A program made the translations under genes and the position numbers. This document shows, in pieces, positions 42,291 to 51,802 of a DNA stretch of 64,000 nucleotides. The notes beneath the pieces were generated by a model that saw only the letters and a list, made by a program, of their open reading frames with translations, was not told the DNA's origin and did no database searches. Source of the DNA: Oribacterium sp. oral taxon 102 (lineage in GTDB: Bacteria; Bacillota; Clostridia; Lachnospirales; Lachnospiraceae); assembly GCF_013394775.1 (NCBI RefSeq), contig NZ_JABXYT010000001.1, positions 758,501 through 822,500 of the forward strand. The letters are read 5' to 3'. Positions within the stretch are counted from its first letter, which is position 1. Each line of letters begins with the position of its first letter.

Positions 42291-43379
42291 ATGGAGTTGG
42301 AAAATACGCTGATTGATTTGAAGGGGATCACGAAGTCCTTTGACGGAGAGCTGATCCTGGACGAGCTGGATCTCTCGATACGCGAAAACAGCTTCGTGAC
42401 CCTGCTGGGACCATCGGGCTGCGGAAAGACGACGACGCTTCGCATCATCGGAGGCTTTGAAAGACCCGATAAGGGGAGGATTCTATTTGAGGGGCAGGAC
42501 ATCACGAATCTGCCGTCGAACAAGCGCCAGCTGAATACGGTTTTTCAGAAATATGCGCTCTTCCCGAATATGAGCATTGCGGAGAATATCGCCTTCGGTC
42601 TCCGCATCAAGCGGAAATCCGAGTCCTATATTCAAGACAAGATCCGCTATGCGCTGAAGCTGGTGAATCTGGACGGTTTCGAGAAACGGAGCATAGACTC
42701 TCTTTCCGGAGGGCAGCAGCAGCGGATTGCCATCGCGCGGGCGATCGTAAACGAGCCTCGGCTGCTGCTTCTGGACGAGCCGCTGGGAGCGCTGGATCTG
42801 AAGCTTCGGCAGGAGATGCAGTATGAGCTGATCCGACTGAAGAACGAGCTGGGCATTACCTTCATTTATGTCACGCACGATCAGGAGGAGGCGCTGACGA
42901 TGTCCGACTATGTGGTCGTGATGAATCAGGGCTATATCCAGCAGCTCGGGACGCCGGAGCAGATCTACAACGAGCCGGAGAATGCGTTTGTCGCTGACTT
43001 TATCGGAGATGCCAACATTGTCCCGGGTACGATGCTGGAGGATAAGCTGGTGCGGATCTTCGGCGCGGTCTTCCCCTGTGTCGATACGGGCTTCGGCAGG
43101 AACCGTCCTGTGGATGTGGTGATCCGTCCGGAGGATGTGGAGATCCTCGCGGAGGAGGATCCGCGGGCGATCCTCAGAGGGACGATGACGCACATCATCT
43201 TCAAGGGAGAGATGTACGAGATGGAATGTACGACGCCGGACGGCTTCGAGTGGCTGATTCACTCGACAGAGTTCCATGAGCCGGGCACGAGGGTAGGACT
43301 CTATGTCCGCCCCTCGAATATTCAGATCATGAATAAGCCGGCATCTGAGGATGAGGAGGCAATCGGCGTTGAAGAGTAA
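42291..43379 (+). CDS. potA: Spermidine/putrescine ABC transporter ATPase
   Basis: 362 residues. Walker A GPSGCGKTTT near residue 40, signature SLSGGQQQRIAIARAI, Walker B LLLLDEPLGALD, switch His in YVTHDQEEA, and a C-terminal TOBE region (VVIRPEDVEILAEEDPRAILRG). It energises polyamine import at the inner face of the membrane. Start is uncertain: AGGAGG at 42283-42288 is too close to ATG 42291 (2 bases) but well spaced for TTG 42297, which would give MENTLIDLKG; longer ATG starts lack a site. First of four pot genes. Confidence 0.95.
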   Translation: MELENTLIDLKGITKSFDGELILDELDLSIRENSFVTLLGPSGCGKTTTLRIIGGFERPDKGRILFEGQDITNLPSNKRQLNTVFQKYALFPNMSIAENIAFGLRIKRKSESYIQDKIRYALKLVNLDGFEKRSIDSLSGGQQQRIAIARAIVNEPRLLLLDEPLGALDLKLRQEMQYELIRLKNELGITFIYVTHDQEEALTMSDYVVVMNQGYIQQLGTPEQIYNEPENAFVADFIGDANIVPGTMLEDKLVRIFGAVFPCVDTGFGRNRPVDVVIRPEDVEILAEEDPRAILRGTMTHIIFKGEMYEMECTTPDGFEWLIHSTEFHEPGTRVGLYVRPSNIQIMNKPASEDEEAIGVEE

Positions 43380-44187
43380 GCATAGCGGTTTTCTGGCGCT
43401 GCCCTATCTGGTATGGATGACGGGCTTTATTGTGATCCCCCTGCTTCTGGTGCTGTATTACGGCTTTACAGACAGGAATGGTGCCTTTACCCTCGCGAAT
43501 ATCGCAGAGATTCTGGTCTGGGAGAATTATCGTCCGCTGTATCTGGCGCTCGGGCTCTCCGCGGCGAGCACCCTGCTCTGTCTTCTTCTGGCGTTTCCCC
43601 TCGCTTTGATTCTTCGGAACCGGAAGCTGGGGAAGGGCTCTTTTGTCGCATTTATTTTCATTCTTCCGATGTGGATGAATTCTCTGCTCCGCATCCTCGC
43701 TTGGCAGACGCTTCTGGAGCGGAAGGGCGTGATCAACGGGATACTGACGGCACTGCATCTGCCGAACCAGCATCTCATCAACACGCCGGGGGCGATCGTT
43801 CTCGGCATGGTCTACGACTTCCTGCCGTTTATGATCCTGCCGATCTACAACAGCCTGATCAAGATCGACGACAATACGATCAATGCTGCCTATGACCTGG
43901 GCGCGAGTTTCTTTACGACGCTCTGGCGTATCCTCGTGCCTCTCTCCGTTCCGGGTATCGTCTCCGGCGTCACGATGGTATTCGTGCCGACGCTGACGAC
44001 CTTCGCGATCTCCAATATGCTCGGCGGCGGCAAGATCTTCCTGATCGGCAATGTGATCGAACAGGAATTCACGGTGAACTCGGACTGGAATCTGGGATCC
44101 GGTCTCTCCATGGTGCTGATGCTTTTCATTGTTCTGTCCATGGCGGTGCTTTCGAAATATGATGACGGAGAGGGGGCGATGTTCTGA
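43369..44187 (+). CDS. potB: Polyamine ABC transporter permease 1
   Basis: 272 residues, 6 predicted membrane segments. It begins KSKHSGFLALPYLVWMTGFIVIPLLLVLYYGF; the EAA loop is INAAYDLGASFFTTLWRILVPLSVPGI. I prefer the TTG at 43369 because AGGAGG at 43354-43359 is correctly spaced before it; an ATG at 43351 has only weak TGAGG. Either way it overlaps the end of potA, so translation is coupled. Confidence 0.92.
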   Translation: MKSKHSGFLALPYLVWMTGFIVIPLLLVLYYGFTDRNGAFTLANIAEILVWENYRPLYLALGLSAASTLLCLLLAFPLALILRNRKLGKGSFVAFIFILPMWMNSLLRILAWQTLLERKGVINGILTALHLPNQHLINTPGAIVLGMVYDFLPFMILPIYNSLIKIDDNTINAAYDLGASFFTTLWRILVPLSVPGIVSGVTMVFVPTLTTFAISNMLGGGKIFLIGNVIEQEFTVNSDWNLGSGLSMVLMLFIVLSMAVLSKYDDGEGAMF

Positions 44188-44993
44188 TGGCAAAATGGAG
44201 ACGGGCATTGTCCGACATATATCTCTCTCTGATCGTGCTCTTCCTTTATGCACCGATTCTGGTGCTGATTGTGCTGAGCTTCAATGCCTCGAAGTCGCGG
44301 GCGCGCTGGGGCGGCTTCACCTTCTCCCGCTATGCGGAGCTGTTTACCAATGAGGATATCCTGCTGGCGCTGAAAAATACCCTGCTGATTGCCGGAATTT
44401 CGGCTTTTGCGGCGACGATTCTCGGGACGATGGCGGCGATTGCGATCCGGGGAATGGGACGCAAACGGAGAAATCTGATTCTCGGCATCACGAATATCCC
44501 GATGCTGAATGCGGATATCGTGACCGGCATTTCACTGATGCTCTGCTTCATTGCCTTCCGCATCAGTCTGGGCTTCCGTACGATCCTGATTGCCCACATT
44601 ACCTTCAATCTCCCCTATGTGATCCTGTCTGTGCTGCCGAAGCTGCGGCAGTCCTCGCAGGTCAATTTCGAGGCGGCGCAGGATCTGGGTGCGGGACCGA
44701 TCTATGCCTTTTTCCGAGTTGTGCTGCCGGATATCATGCCGGGCGTGCTCTCGGGCTTCTTGCTTGCCTTCACGATGAGTCTCGACGACTTCATCATTAC
44801 ACACTTTACACGCGGCGCAGGGATCAATACGATTTCAACCCTCGTCTATTCCGAGGTGCGGAAGGGAATCAATCCGAGCATGTACGCGCTGTCCGCCCTG
44901 ATCTTCGTGACGGTCTTCGTCGTACTCCTCTTTGCGAACTTCGCGCCGGAGCGGCTCACGAGGCTTCGCAGCGGGAAGGAGGCGCAGCAATGA
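44187..44993 (+). CDS. potC: Polyamine ABC transporter permease 2
   Basis: 268 residues, 6 predicted membrane segments, start LYLSL-type hydrophobic segment (LIVLFLYAPILVLIVLSFNAS), EAA loop NFEAAQDLGAGPIYAFFRVVLPDIMPGV and the PotC-like SLDDFIITHFT segment. The ATG overlaps the potB stop (TGATG arrangement). Confidence 0.94.
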   Translation: MAKWRRALSDIYLSLIVLFLYAPILVLIVLSFNASKSRARWGGFTFSRYAELFTNEDILLALKNTLLIAGISAFAATILGTMAAIAIRGMGRKRRNLILGITNIPMLNADIVTGISLMLCFIAFRISLGFRTILIAHITFNLPYVILSVLPKLRQSSQVNFEAAQDLGAGPIYAFFRVVLPDIMPGVLSGFLLAFTMSLDDFIITHFTRGAGINTISTLVYSEVRKGINPSMYALSALIFVTVFVVLLFANFAPERLTRLRSGKEAQQ

Positions 44994-46084
44994 GGAAGAG
45001 AGCTTTTTTCGCAGTGCCGCTTCTGCTGTCCGCCCTGACGCTGTCTGCCTGCGCGGACAGTGCTGCGGAGAAGAGCGTGGACAGCGGCAATACATTGAAT
45101 GTTTATAACTGGGGGGAATATATCGACCCGGAGGTGATCGGGCTTTTCGAGGAGGAGACCGGTATTCATGTGGTTTACGATATGTTCGAGACCAATGAGG
45201 AGATGTATCCGGTCATCGCGGCGGGCGGCGTGGTCTACGATGCAGTCTGCCCCTCCGACTATATGATAGAGAAGATGATCCGTACCGATTTGCTCGCGCC
45301 GCTGGATTATTCGCAGATTCCCAACAGCAGCGAGATCGGGGAGGAATACTGGAAGCTCTCGGCGGAGTTCGATCCGGGCAATGTCTATGCCGTCCCCTAT
45401 ACGACCGGAACGGTCGGCATCATTTACAATAAGGAAATGCTGGATAAGCTGGGCGTGCCGTACCCGACGCGCTGGGCGGATCTCTGGGACGAGCGTCTGC
45501 GGGGAGAGATCCTGATGCAGGATTCCGTACGGGATGCCTTCATGGTCGCGCTGAAGAAGGACGGGCACTCCATGAATACGACGGATGAGGCGGAGCTTGA
45601 TCAGGCGAGAGACGAGCTGATCCGGCAGAAGCCGCTCGTGCAGGCGTATGTGGTCGATCAGGTGCGGGACAAGATGATCGGCGGAGAGGCGGCGGTCGGC
45701 GTGATCTATTCCGGCGAGATGCTCTATATTCAGGGCGAGGCGGCGGAGAACGGGCTGGAGCTCGAGTATGTCGTGCCGGAGGAGGGAACGAATCTCTGGA
45801 TCGACGGCTGGGTGATCCCGAAGAACGCTGCGCACAGAGAGAATGCAGAGAAATGGATCAATTTCCTCTGCCGTCCGGATATCGCGAAACGGAACTTCGA
45901 GTACATAACCTATTCGACGCCGAATATCGGCGCGCAGGCGCTGCTGGATCCGGAATATCTCGAGGACAGGGCGGTGTTCCCGGATATGCGGCAGGTGCTC
46001 GAGAAGGGGGAGGTCTATCATTACCTCGGAGAAGAGGACGATGCGAAATACAATAACCGCTGGAAGACGGTCAAGGCGAAGTAG
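44990..46084 (+). CDS. potD: Polyamine-binding lipoprotein
   Basis: 364 residues. Lipoprotein signal with lipobox LSAC (Cys21). The mature part matches PotD/PotF: LNVYNWGEYIDPEVIGLFEEETGIHVVYDMFETNEEMYP, YDAVCPSDYMIEKMI, VPYTTGTVGIIYNKEML, WIDGWVIPKNAAHRENAEKWINFL. It captures spermidine or putrescine outside the membrane. The start overlaps potC by 4 bases (ATGA). Confidence 0.95.
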   Translation: MRKRAFFAVPLLLSALTLSACADSAAEKSVDSGNTLNVYNWGEYIDPEVIGLFEEETGIHVVYDMFETNEEMYPVIAAGGVVYDAVCPSDYMIEKMIRTDLLAPLDYSQIPNSSEIGEEYWKLSAEFDPGNVYAVPYTTGTVGIIYNKEMLDKLGVPYPTRWADLWDERLRGEILMQDSVRDAFMVALKKDGHSMNTTDEAELDQARDELIRQKPLVQAYVVDQVRDKMIGGEAAVGVIYSGEMLYIQGEAAENGLELEYVVPEEGTNLWIDGWVIPKNAAHRENAEKWINFLCRPDIAKRNFEYITYSTPNIGAQALLDPEYLEDRAVFPDMRQVLEKGEVYHYLGEEDDAKYNNRWKTVKAK

Positions 46085-46123
46085 GCGCTGCCGTGAAATC
46101 CGCTGTCCTTTTTGCGGATATGG

Positions 46124-46132
46124 TGATAAAAT
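46124..46132 (+). promoter_or_regulatory. Extended -10 promoter before the lactonase gene
   Basis: TGA followed by TAAAAT (46127-46132), 35 bases before the gene; no strong -35. Confidence 0.4.
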
Positions 46133-46167
46133 CTATGTTTAGAAAAGCAGTTCTTCGGGAGGGTACT

Positions 46168-47235
46168 ATGAAAGGAAAGTATGTAGCGTATATCGGCTCC
46201 TATTCCTACACCGGATCGGCAAAGGGCATCACAATCTGTGATGTAGACGTAGAGAGAGGCGTCCTCAAGAAGCGTACCGAGATTGAGGTTAACAATTCCT
46301 CCTATCTTGTGGTATCCAGAGACCAGAAGACGCTGTATTCCATCGTGGACGAGGGGGTCGTCGCGTTCCATATCCTGGAGAACGGTGCACTCAGCCGGAT
46401 CAATACCCGAAATATCCGCGGGATGCGCGGCTGTCACCTCGCGATTGACCGCGACGACGAATATTTGATGGTTTCCGGCTACCATGACGGCAAGGCGACG
46501 CTTCTCCGGCTGGAGAAGGACGGTTCGGTCGGACCGATCGTTGACGGCTTCTACGACAAGGGCATCGGCTCGGTCGCGGAGAGAACCTTTCGTCCCCACG
46601 TTTCCTGCTCGCGGATGACGGATGACCAGAAGTATATCCTGGTCGCCGACCTGGGGATTGACCAGGTAAAGATCTTCCGTTTCGACAAGACAGACGGCAA
46701 GATGCGCCAGATTGATACGATTCGCTGTGAGCTGAAGTCTGCGCCGCGGCATTTCCGCTTTTCGCCGGATCGCCGTTTCCTCTATCTGATGTATGAGGTG
46801 AAGAATGTGGTGGATGTCTTTACCTTCCGGGAGGGAAAGGATGAGAATGACATTGAGCTGGAGAAAATTCAGACGATCAGCACCCACAACAGCAATCCCG
46901 AGAATCCGCTGATCGCTGCCTGTCAGATGCGTTTCTCTCCGGATAAGGACGCGCGGCATCTTTTCGTCTCCAATGCGGGTATCGATACGCTGACGGTCTA
47001 CAATAGAGATCCGGAGACCGGGCTCCTGACGATGAAGAACAGTCTGCCGGTTTCCGGAGAATATCCGAAGGACTTTTGTATTTTTCCGGATGAGAAGCAT
47101 GTCGCCGTCGCCAACAACGATTCGGGAGAGATCAGCTTCTTCTCCGTCGATTACGAGACGGGGATGCTGGTCATGAACGCCCGCTCGATCGAGGTGGATG
47201 AGCCAAACTGCATCGCAATGGCAAGGCTCGGATAA
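46168..47235 (+). CDS. pgl: Lactonase, seven-bladed beta-propeller (6-phosphogluconolactonase type)
   Basis: 355 residues, no signal peptide. Begins MKGKYVAYIGSYSYTGSAKGI like YbhE-type 6-phosphogluconolactonases, followed by repeated propeller strands (SYLVVSRDQKTLYSIVD, GCHLAIDRDDEYLMVSGYHDG, KYILVADLGIDQVKIFRFD, PRHFRFSPDRRFLYLMYE, ARHLFVSNAGIDTLTVYNRD, PKDFCIFPDEKHVAVANNDSG). Likely hydrolyses 6-phosphogluconolactone or a similar sugar lactone. Start 46168 follows GGGAGGG; the earlier 46093 start runs through the promoter. No other pentose phosphate gene is adjacent. Confidence 0.85.
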   Translation: MKGKYVAYIGSYSYTGSAKGITICDVDVERGVLKKRTEIEVNNSSYLVVSRDQKTLYSIVDEGVVAFHILENGALSRINTRNIRGMRGCHLAIDRDDEYLMVSGYHDGKATLLRLEKDGSVGPIVDGFYDKGIGSVAERTFRPHVSCSRMTDDQKYILVADLGIDQVKIFRFDKTDGKMRQIDTIRCELKSAPRHFRFSPDRRFLYLMYEVKNVVDVFTFREGKDENDIELEKIQTISTHNSNPENPLIAACQMRFSPDKDARHLFVSNAGIDTLTVYNRDPETGLLTMKNSLPVSGEYPKDFCIFPDEKHVAVANNDSGEISFFSVDYETGMLVMNARSIEVDEPNCIAMARLG

Positions 47236-47244
47236 GGAGGCGTC

Positions 47245-48312
47245 ATGCCCGGCAATACATTCGGCAAGCTTTTTCGGATCACCAGCTTCGGAGAGTCCCA
47301 CGGCAGGGCACTGGGGGTCGTTCTAGACGGCTGTCCCGCAGGGCTCCCGCTCTCGGAGGCAGATATCCAACCCTATCTGGATCGGCGGTGTCCGGGACAG
47401 AATCTGCGGACGACCGCGCGGAAGGAGGCAGATCGGATCGAGATTCTTTCCGGCGTGTTCGAGGGGAAGACGACCGGTATGCCGATCGCGATGGCAGTGT
47501 ACAATGCGGATCAGCGGAGCAGCGACTATTCCTCCATACAAGATGTATTCCGTCCGGGGCACGCGGATCTCGGATTCTTCGAGAAATACGGGATTCGGGA
47601 CTATCGCGGCGGCGGACGTTCCTCCGGACGGGAGACGGTTGCGAGGGTCGCGGCGGGCGCGGTGGCGGCGAAGCTCCTCGCGGAGTTCGGGATCTTTGTC
47701 ACGGCAGAGGTCATAGAGCTCGCCGGCATCGATACGACGAATGAGGCGGGAAAACGCGCTGCGGAGCAGCGGATCCTCTCGCTCCGGGAGGAGCATGATT
47801 CCGCGGGCGGCGTCGTATGCTGCCGGGTACAGGGGCTTCGCCCGGGTCTGGGAGAACCGGTCTTCGACAAGCTGGATGCGCGGCTTGCACAGGCGATCAT
47901 GTCCATCGGCGCCGTCAAGGCGGTGGAGTTCGGAGACGGTACGCGGGCAGCACGCCTGCGCGGCTCTGAGAATAACGACGCCTTTTATATGGCGGAGACA
48001 GAGGACGGTGCAGCCTTTCCCCGGAAGCGGACGAATCATGCCGGCGGCGTACTCGGAGGAATGAGCGACGGCTCGGAGCTGCTGCTCCGCGCCTACTTCA
48101 AGCCGACACCCTCCATCGCCAAGCCCCAGCAGACCGTGAATGCGTGCGGCGAGAGCGTATCGCTCGAAATTCGCGGGCGGCATGACCCTACCGTGGTCGA
48201 GAGGGCAGCCGTCGTGGCAGAGTGCATGACGGCGCTCGTCATCGCGGATATGCTGCTGGAGAATGCGCTCGCGCGGCTGGACGGATTGAAGCGGGTATAT
48301 GGAATGAAATAG
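47245..48312 (+). CDS. aroC: Chorismate synthase
   Basis: 355 residues. Converts EPSP to chorismate using reduced FMN, last step of the shikimate pathway. Signatures: [24 protein letters not shown] at the start, [36 protein letters not shown], and [27 protein letters not shown]. It starts 10 bases after the lactonase gene with GGAGG, so they are probably co-transcribed. A strong terminator follows. Confidence 0.97.
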   Translation: MPGNTFGKLFRITSFGESHGRALGVVLDGCPAGLPLSEADIQPYLDRRCPGQNLRTTARKEADRIEILSGVFEGKTTGMPIAMAVYNADQRSSDYSSIQDVFRPGHADLGFFEKYGIRDYRGGGRSSGRETVARVAAGAVAAKLLAEFGIFVTAEVIELAGIDTTNEAGKRAAEQRILSLREEHDSAGGVVCCRVQGLRPGLGEPVFDKLDARLAQAIMSIGAVKAVEFGDGTRAARLRGSENNDAFYMAETEDGAAFPRKRTNHAGGVLGGMSDGSELLLRAYFKPTPSIAKPQQTVNACGESVSLEIRGRHDPTVVERAAVVAECMTALVIADMLLENALARLDGLKRVYGMK

Positions 48313-48331
48313 CAGCTTGGGGAAGCAAATG

Positions 48332-48374
48332 AAAACAACCCTTGTCCTTATCTGAATGGGCAAGGGTTGTTTTT
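48332..48374 (+). terminator. Strong bidirectional terminator after aroC
   Basis: A 13-bp perfect stem: AAAACAACCCTTG (48332-48344) with CAAGGGTTGTTTT (48361-48373), and a further T. Works in both directions. Confidence 0.92.
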
Positions 48375-48472
48375 GTGAGAGCTCATCTACGGTATTTCAG
48401 ACTGAACTGCTTGCCGTACTGAACTGCGAGCTCTATAAAATATCGTCCGGCTTTTCTTGGCGGACTCTCTTT

Positions 48473-48901
48473 ATGGTAAACGAGACAGCTTTCCCATTTC
48501 CGGGTAATCCCTGTTCTTCTCGTCGGGATGCCGCGCAGGCAGGAGGCAATGCGGCGCAGGAGGCGCTCTCTCTTGTGAACCAGCAGCGGACAGCGGCAGG
48601 GCTTGGCGCCTTGGTATGGAATCAGGGACTGGCGGACTGCGCTACGGTGCGCGCGCAGGAAATCGTGTATGTGTTTTCGCATACCAGACCCAATGGCGCG
48701 GACTGGTATACGGTAAACAGCGGCCTGATGTACGGGGAGAATCCGGCGATGGGTTACAGCTCCGCCTCCGGTGTCGTGAACGGATGGATGAACTCTCCCA
48801 GCCACAAGGCGAATATTATGAACGGAAGCTTCAAAAGCTGCGGAATCTCCATCATTGAAGCAAACGGATAGTGGCACTGGGCGCAGGAGTTCGGCTATTA
48901 A
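48473..48901 (+). pseudogene. CAP/SCP-domain gene, truncated and interrupted by an in-frame TAG
   Basis: From ~48540 the frame encodes a CAP domain: ALSLVNQQRTAAGLGALVWNQGLADCATVRAQEI, FSHTRPNGADW, GENPAMGYSSASGVVNGWMNSPSHKANIMN, FKSCGISI. At 48869-48871 a TAG interrupts it, but the same frame continues WHWAQEFGY and a TAA at 48899-48901, which is the normal ending of CAP domains (W-x-Q-x-FG). The N-terminus lacks the expected signal peptide and there is no ribosome binding site before ATG 48473 or the upstream in-frame ATG at 48356. The gene appears 5'-truncated plus nonsense-mutated. CAP proteins are normally secreted; their role here is unknown. Confidence 0.7.
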
Positions 48902-48934
48902 GCGTCTTCTGACAGACAGGAAGGGGGACGCGCG

Positions 48935-50200
48935 GTGAAAAGAAAAAAAGTCTGGAGGGGGGCGCTGCTTCTGACGGCGCTTTTTTTCCTCTGCCTTTTA
49001 CAGAGCTGTAGAGGGACAAACAGAGGCACCGTCCCGACAGGAGGCACTGCGGCATCGGACGAAGCGGGCGGCAAGGCGGGGGAGCGCCGCGAGACGGAGC
49101 TTCCGCCGTCCGGAAAGCATGGACAGAGCTTCACGCTCCTGCTCTATATGATCGGTTCTGATCTGGAGTCGGAGGATGGCGCGGCAAGCAATGATATCGC
49201 GGAGATTCTGGCGGCGGAGACAGAAATGCCGCTCCGGATACTGATCGAGACCGGCGGAGCGAAAAGCTGGAAGGATCCTCAGATCGGCGACCATGCGGGC
49301 AGGCGCTTCCTCGTAGAGAAAAACGAGCTCACGGAGCTGGAAAATCTGGGAGAATGCAATATGTCAGAGGGGGAAACCCTTTCTGACTTTATTACGTTTG
49401 CCAGGGAAAGCTATCCCTCGGAGCGCTATGCACTGATCCTCTGGAACCATGGCGCGGGCACGCTGATGGGCTATGGGCATGACGAGAACTATCCGGAGTG
49501 CATGATGCCGCTTTCCGAGCTTCGGCAGGCATTGGCCGCGGGAGGACTGCGCTTCGATTTCGTGGGCTTCGATGCCTGCCTCATGAGCACGCTGGAGACG
49601 GCGGCGGCACTCTCGGAAAATGCAGACTACATGATCGCTTCGGAGGAGACGGAGCCCTGCTCCGGCTGGAAATACACCGGATTTTTACGGGCGCTCTCCC
49701 ATGATACCGGTCTGTCTGCGGAGCTCCTCGGCAGGAAAATCGTGGATGATTTCACAGATGAGAGCGAGGCAAACTACTGGGATTTCAATACCCTTGCACT
49801 GATCCGTCTCGCTGCGGTGAAGAACGTGGTCGATCGTCTGCAGGACATTCTGAAGGGGGAGGCGGAGCAGGTCGAAACGGAATATGTAGGGATCGTGCAG
49901 CACGCGGCGAAAACCAAAAGCTTCGGGGAAGGACAGTATGAGCAGATAGACCTGCTGGACTATATCGACCGCTTTCCGGAGGAGACTTCCGGGAGAAAAG
50001 AGCTGGAGCAGGCGGCCGAATCAGCCATCGTGTATTCCAGAAGCCTGGTCGAGAATTCCTGCGGACTGGCATTCTACTACCCTTACCGTCGGCCGGAGAG
50101 CTATGATCGGGTTCGGGATATGCTCTGTGAGATCGGATATCCCTCGGAATATTTTCTCTTTTTCAACCGCTTTATGAATACCATGATTACCGGACAGTAG
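48935..50200 (+). CDS. Clostripain-family (C11) cysteine peptidase, lipoprotein, interrupted by TAG
   Basis: 421 residues to a TAG at 50198-50200. Signal peptide with lipobox-like LQSC (Cys25) and a low-complexity linker to ~65, then the C11 domain: TLLLYMIGSDLESEDGAASNDI, LILWNHGAGT with His172, and FDFVGFDACLMSTLE with Cys215, the catalytic pair. C11 peptidases cut after basic residues and act outside the cell. The TAG is followed in the same frame by 258 more codons, so the intact protein would be about 680 residues. The catalytic domain is complete, so the short form might still work. Preceded by AGGAAGGGGGACGCG. Confidence 0.8.
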   Translation: MKRKKVWRGALLLTALFFLCLLQSCRGTNRGTVPTGGTAASDEAGGKAGERRETELPPSGKHGQSFTLLLYMIGSDLESEDGAASNDIAEILAAETEMPLRILIETGGAKSWKDPQIGDHAGRRFLVEKNELTELENLGECNMSEGETLSDFITFARESYPSERYALILWNHGAGTLMGYGHDENYPECMMPLSELRQALAAGGLRFDFVGFDACLMSTLETAAALSENADYMIASEETEPCSGWKYTGFLRALSHDTGLSAELLGRKIVDDFTDESEANYWDFNTLALIRLAAVKNVVDRLQDILKGEAEQVETEYVGIVQHAAKTKSFGEGQYEQIDLLDYIDRFPEETSGRKELEQAAESAIVYSRSLVENSCGLAFYYPYRRPESYDRVRDMLCEIGYPSEYFLFFNRFMNTMITGQ

Positions 50201-50215
50201 TATGTCACGGAGCAA

Positions 50216-50977
50216 ATGGGCGCGGAGCCGGACAGGCGGTATGAGGGAAGCGACTGGTACAGACCGAAGGAGGTCCGCATTCCGGAGGGAACAGTGCTGG
50301 ATCAGCATATCCTTCAGGTGGAACGGCAGGGGGATGGATGCTATATCCTGAATCTGACGAGAGAACAGTGGGAGCTGATCGTGGACATCGAGCTGGACTG
50401 CTTCGTGGAGCTCGGTGACGGCTATCTGGATATGGGCTCCGATGTGCGCTACCGCATGAATGAGGATGGAGATCTGCTCATCGATTTCGACAGAAGGTGG
50501 CGGGCGCTGGATGGGCAGCTGGCGGCATACTACTATACCTATGAGCAAAGGGAAGGGGCGTGGCATCGGTACGGATACATCCCTGCCGTCCTGAACGGGG
50601 ACACACAGGTGGAGCTCATGCTGCTCGAGGATGAGGAGCACCCCGGCTGCCGGAGGACAGCGGATCGGGTGCAGGCAAATGAGAGGGAGAGCGCACTGGG
50701 CGTTCCGACGAAGGGGCTTCGGCAGCTGGAGGACGGCGATTCGCTGCGCTTCTATGCGATCCTCACGGATGAGAGCGGCGGCTGTCTTGGCGCCCGCTAC
50801 CTTTCCGAGGAGGCGCTGATCTGGAATGGGAACTTCCAGCCCGGGTACATTTCGATCTCCGAGGCGTTGGGGAGAGACAGCGGGGAGATGAATATCCTGC
50901 TGCAGTTCAAGCTGACAGACATTTACGGTGTCTCCTATTATGTGCCGGTGGAGATGAATGTGACGAGCCTTAGATGA
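50216..50977 (+). CDS. C-terminal part of the clostripain-type protein, in frame after TAG
   Basis: 253 residues from ATG 50216, in exactly the same frame as the peptidase gene; the five codons between the TAG and this ATG (YVTEQ) are also open. No ribosome binding site precedes the ATG, so it is best read as the severed C-terminal domain. Content is beta-rich and acidic (YILNLTREQWELIVDIELDCFVELGDGYLDMG, LAAYYYTYEQREGAWHRYGYIPAVLNGD, ILLQFKLTDIYGVSYYVPVEMNVTSLR) without a recognised motif. It could be a carbohydrate- or protein-binding domain. Confidence 0.6.
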   Translation: MGAEPDRRYEGSDWYRPKEVRIPEGTVLDQHILQVERQGDGCYILNLTREQWELIVDIELDCFVELGDGYLDMGSDVRYRMNEDGDLLIDFDRRWRALDGQLAAYYYTYEQREGAWHRYGYIPAVLNGDTQVELMLLEDEEHPGCRRTADRVQANERESALGVPTKGLRQLEDGDSLRFYAILTDESGGCLGARYLSEEALIWNGNFQPGYISISEALGRDSGEMNILLQFKLTDIYGVSYYVPVEMNVTSLR

Positions 50978-51107
50978 AGCCCGTTTACAGGGACTTTTCC
51001 AAATTCAGAAAAATTCTCTTTTTATTTTTGCATCTTGAATTCTAAAGGAAAATTGAGATCGTTTATAGTGAACTTCCTGAAAAATTAACTTTCGACGGCT
51101 TTCGGGT

Positions 51108-51802
51108 TTATTTCTGAGAGACAACGGCGCCGAGGAACTCCATGATCTCCTCAAATGAAGGATTGCTTTGTTTGATTGCCTGGAGCAGTTCCTTGTTGTG
51201 ACGCTCATTCTGCTTTTTCATCAGCTGATTGGGCTGTTCGAGTTCTGCTTCATAGGCAACCGAATAGTTCAGGACCGGTTTCCCGTTGTTATCCTTCGGA
51301 TGTCCGATCTCGACGCACTTAAGATCACCTGCCCGGTAATTCTTATTGGTCGAATCATAAGTGATATAGATCTTTTCACGGTGATTATGGCTGCTGTTCC
51401 ATTCATTTTAAAAAGCAATACACTGATCTCTTGTAAAACCATTAATAAAGAAGAGATCTTTGAGCCGCTATACAGCTTCATCCCCTGTGTAAACAGTAGA
51501 TGAGTGTAGGCATAATCCGGATAGTACTGCCCGGCGTTGTTTTCCGTAACAATGGAATATGCTGCCAGATCAAGAAAGAGACTGGTGTTCTTCCCAATCA
51601 GGCGGCCGATGATCTCATCAAGATGATATCCGGTAATGATCTTGCGGATCATTATAAATGCTCTGATCCTGAGACAGATGCTCCGATCAGCTTTTTCACT
51701 GACTTCCGGAAGTTTCGCTTCCGGGAAGTATTTCAGGAAGCTGGTATTGGGATGCATCGTCTCAGATGAAGCATCCGGAAGTTTGACCTCATAATCCTTC
51801 CC
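51108..51802 (-). pseudogene. Degenerate IS1634-like transposase remnant
   Basis: On the minus strand the frame from 51802 reads DYEVKLPDASSETMHPNTS, then KADRSICLRI, HLDEIIGRLIGKN, LFLDLAAYSIVTENNAGQYYPDYAYTH and GMKLYSGSKISS, typical of IS1634-family transposases. After that a frameshift occurs: the continuation (NEWNSSHNHREKIYITYDSTNKNYRAGDL, EIGHPKDNNGKPVLNYSVAYE, and an ending KKQNERHNKELLQAIKQSNPSFEEIMEFLG) is in another frame and stops at 51108. The start codon region carries TAA at 51803-51805. Two thirds of the usual protein is missing. Terminal inverted repeats were not found. Confidence 0.7.

Noticed and set aside
48473..50977. Genome-wide amber codon reassignment
   Set aside because: Several intact genes in the window end at TAG without homologous continuation (glnN at 10337, ung at 17175, potD at 46082), so TAG works as an ordinary stop; local readthrough or mutation remains open.
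51168..51503. 111-residue + strand open frame in the transposase remnant
   Set aside because: It is antisense to recognisable transposase sequence and has no signature.
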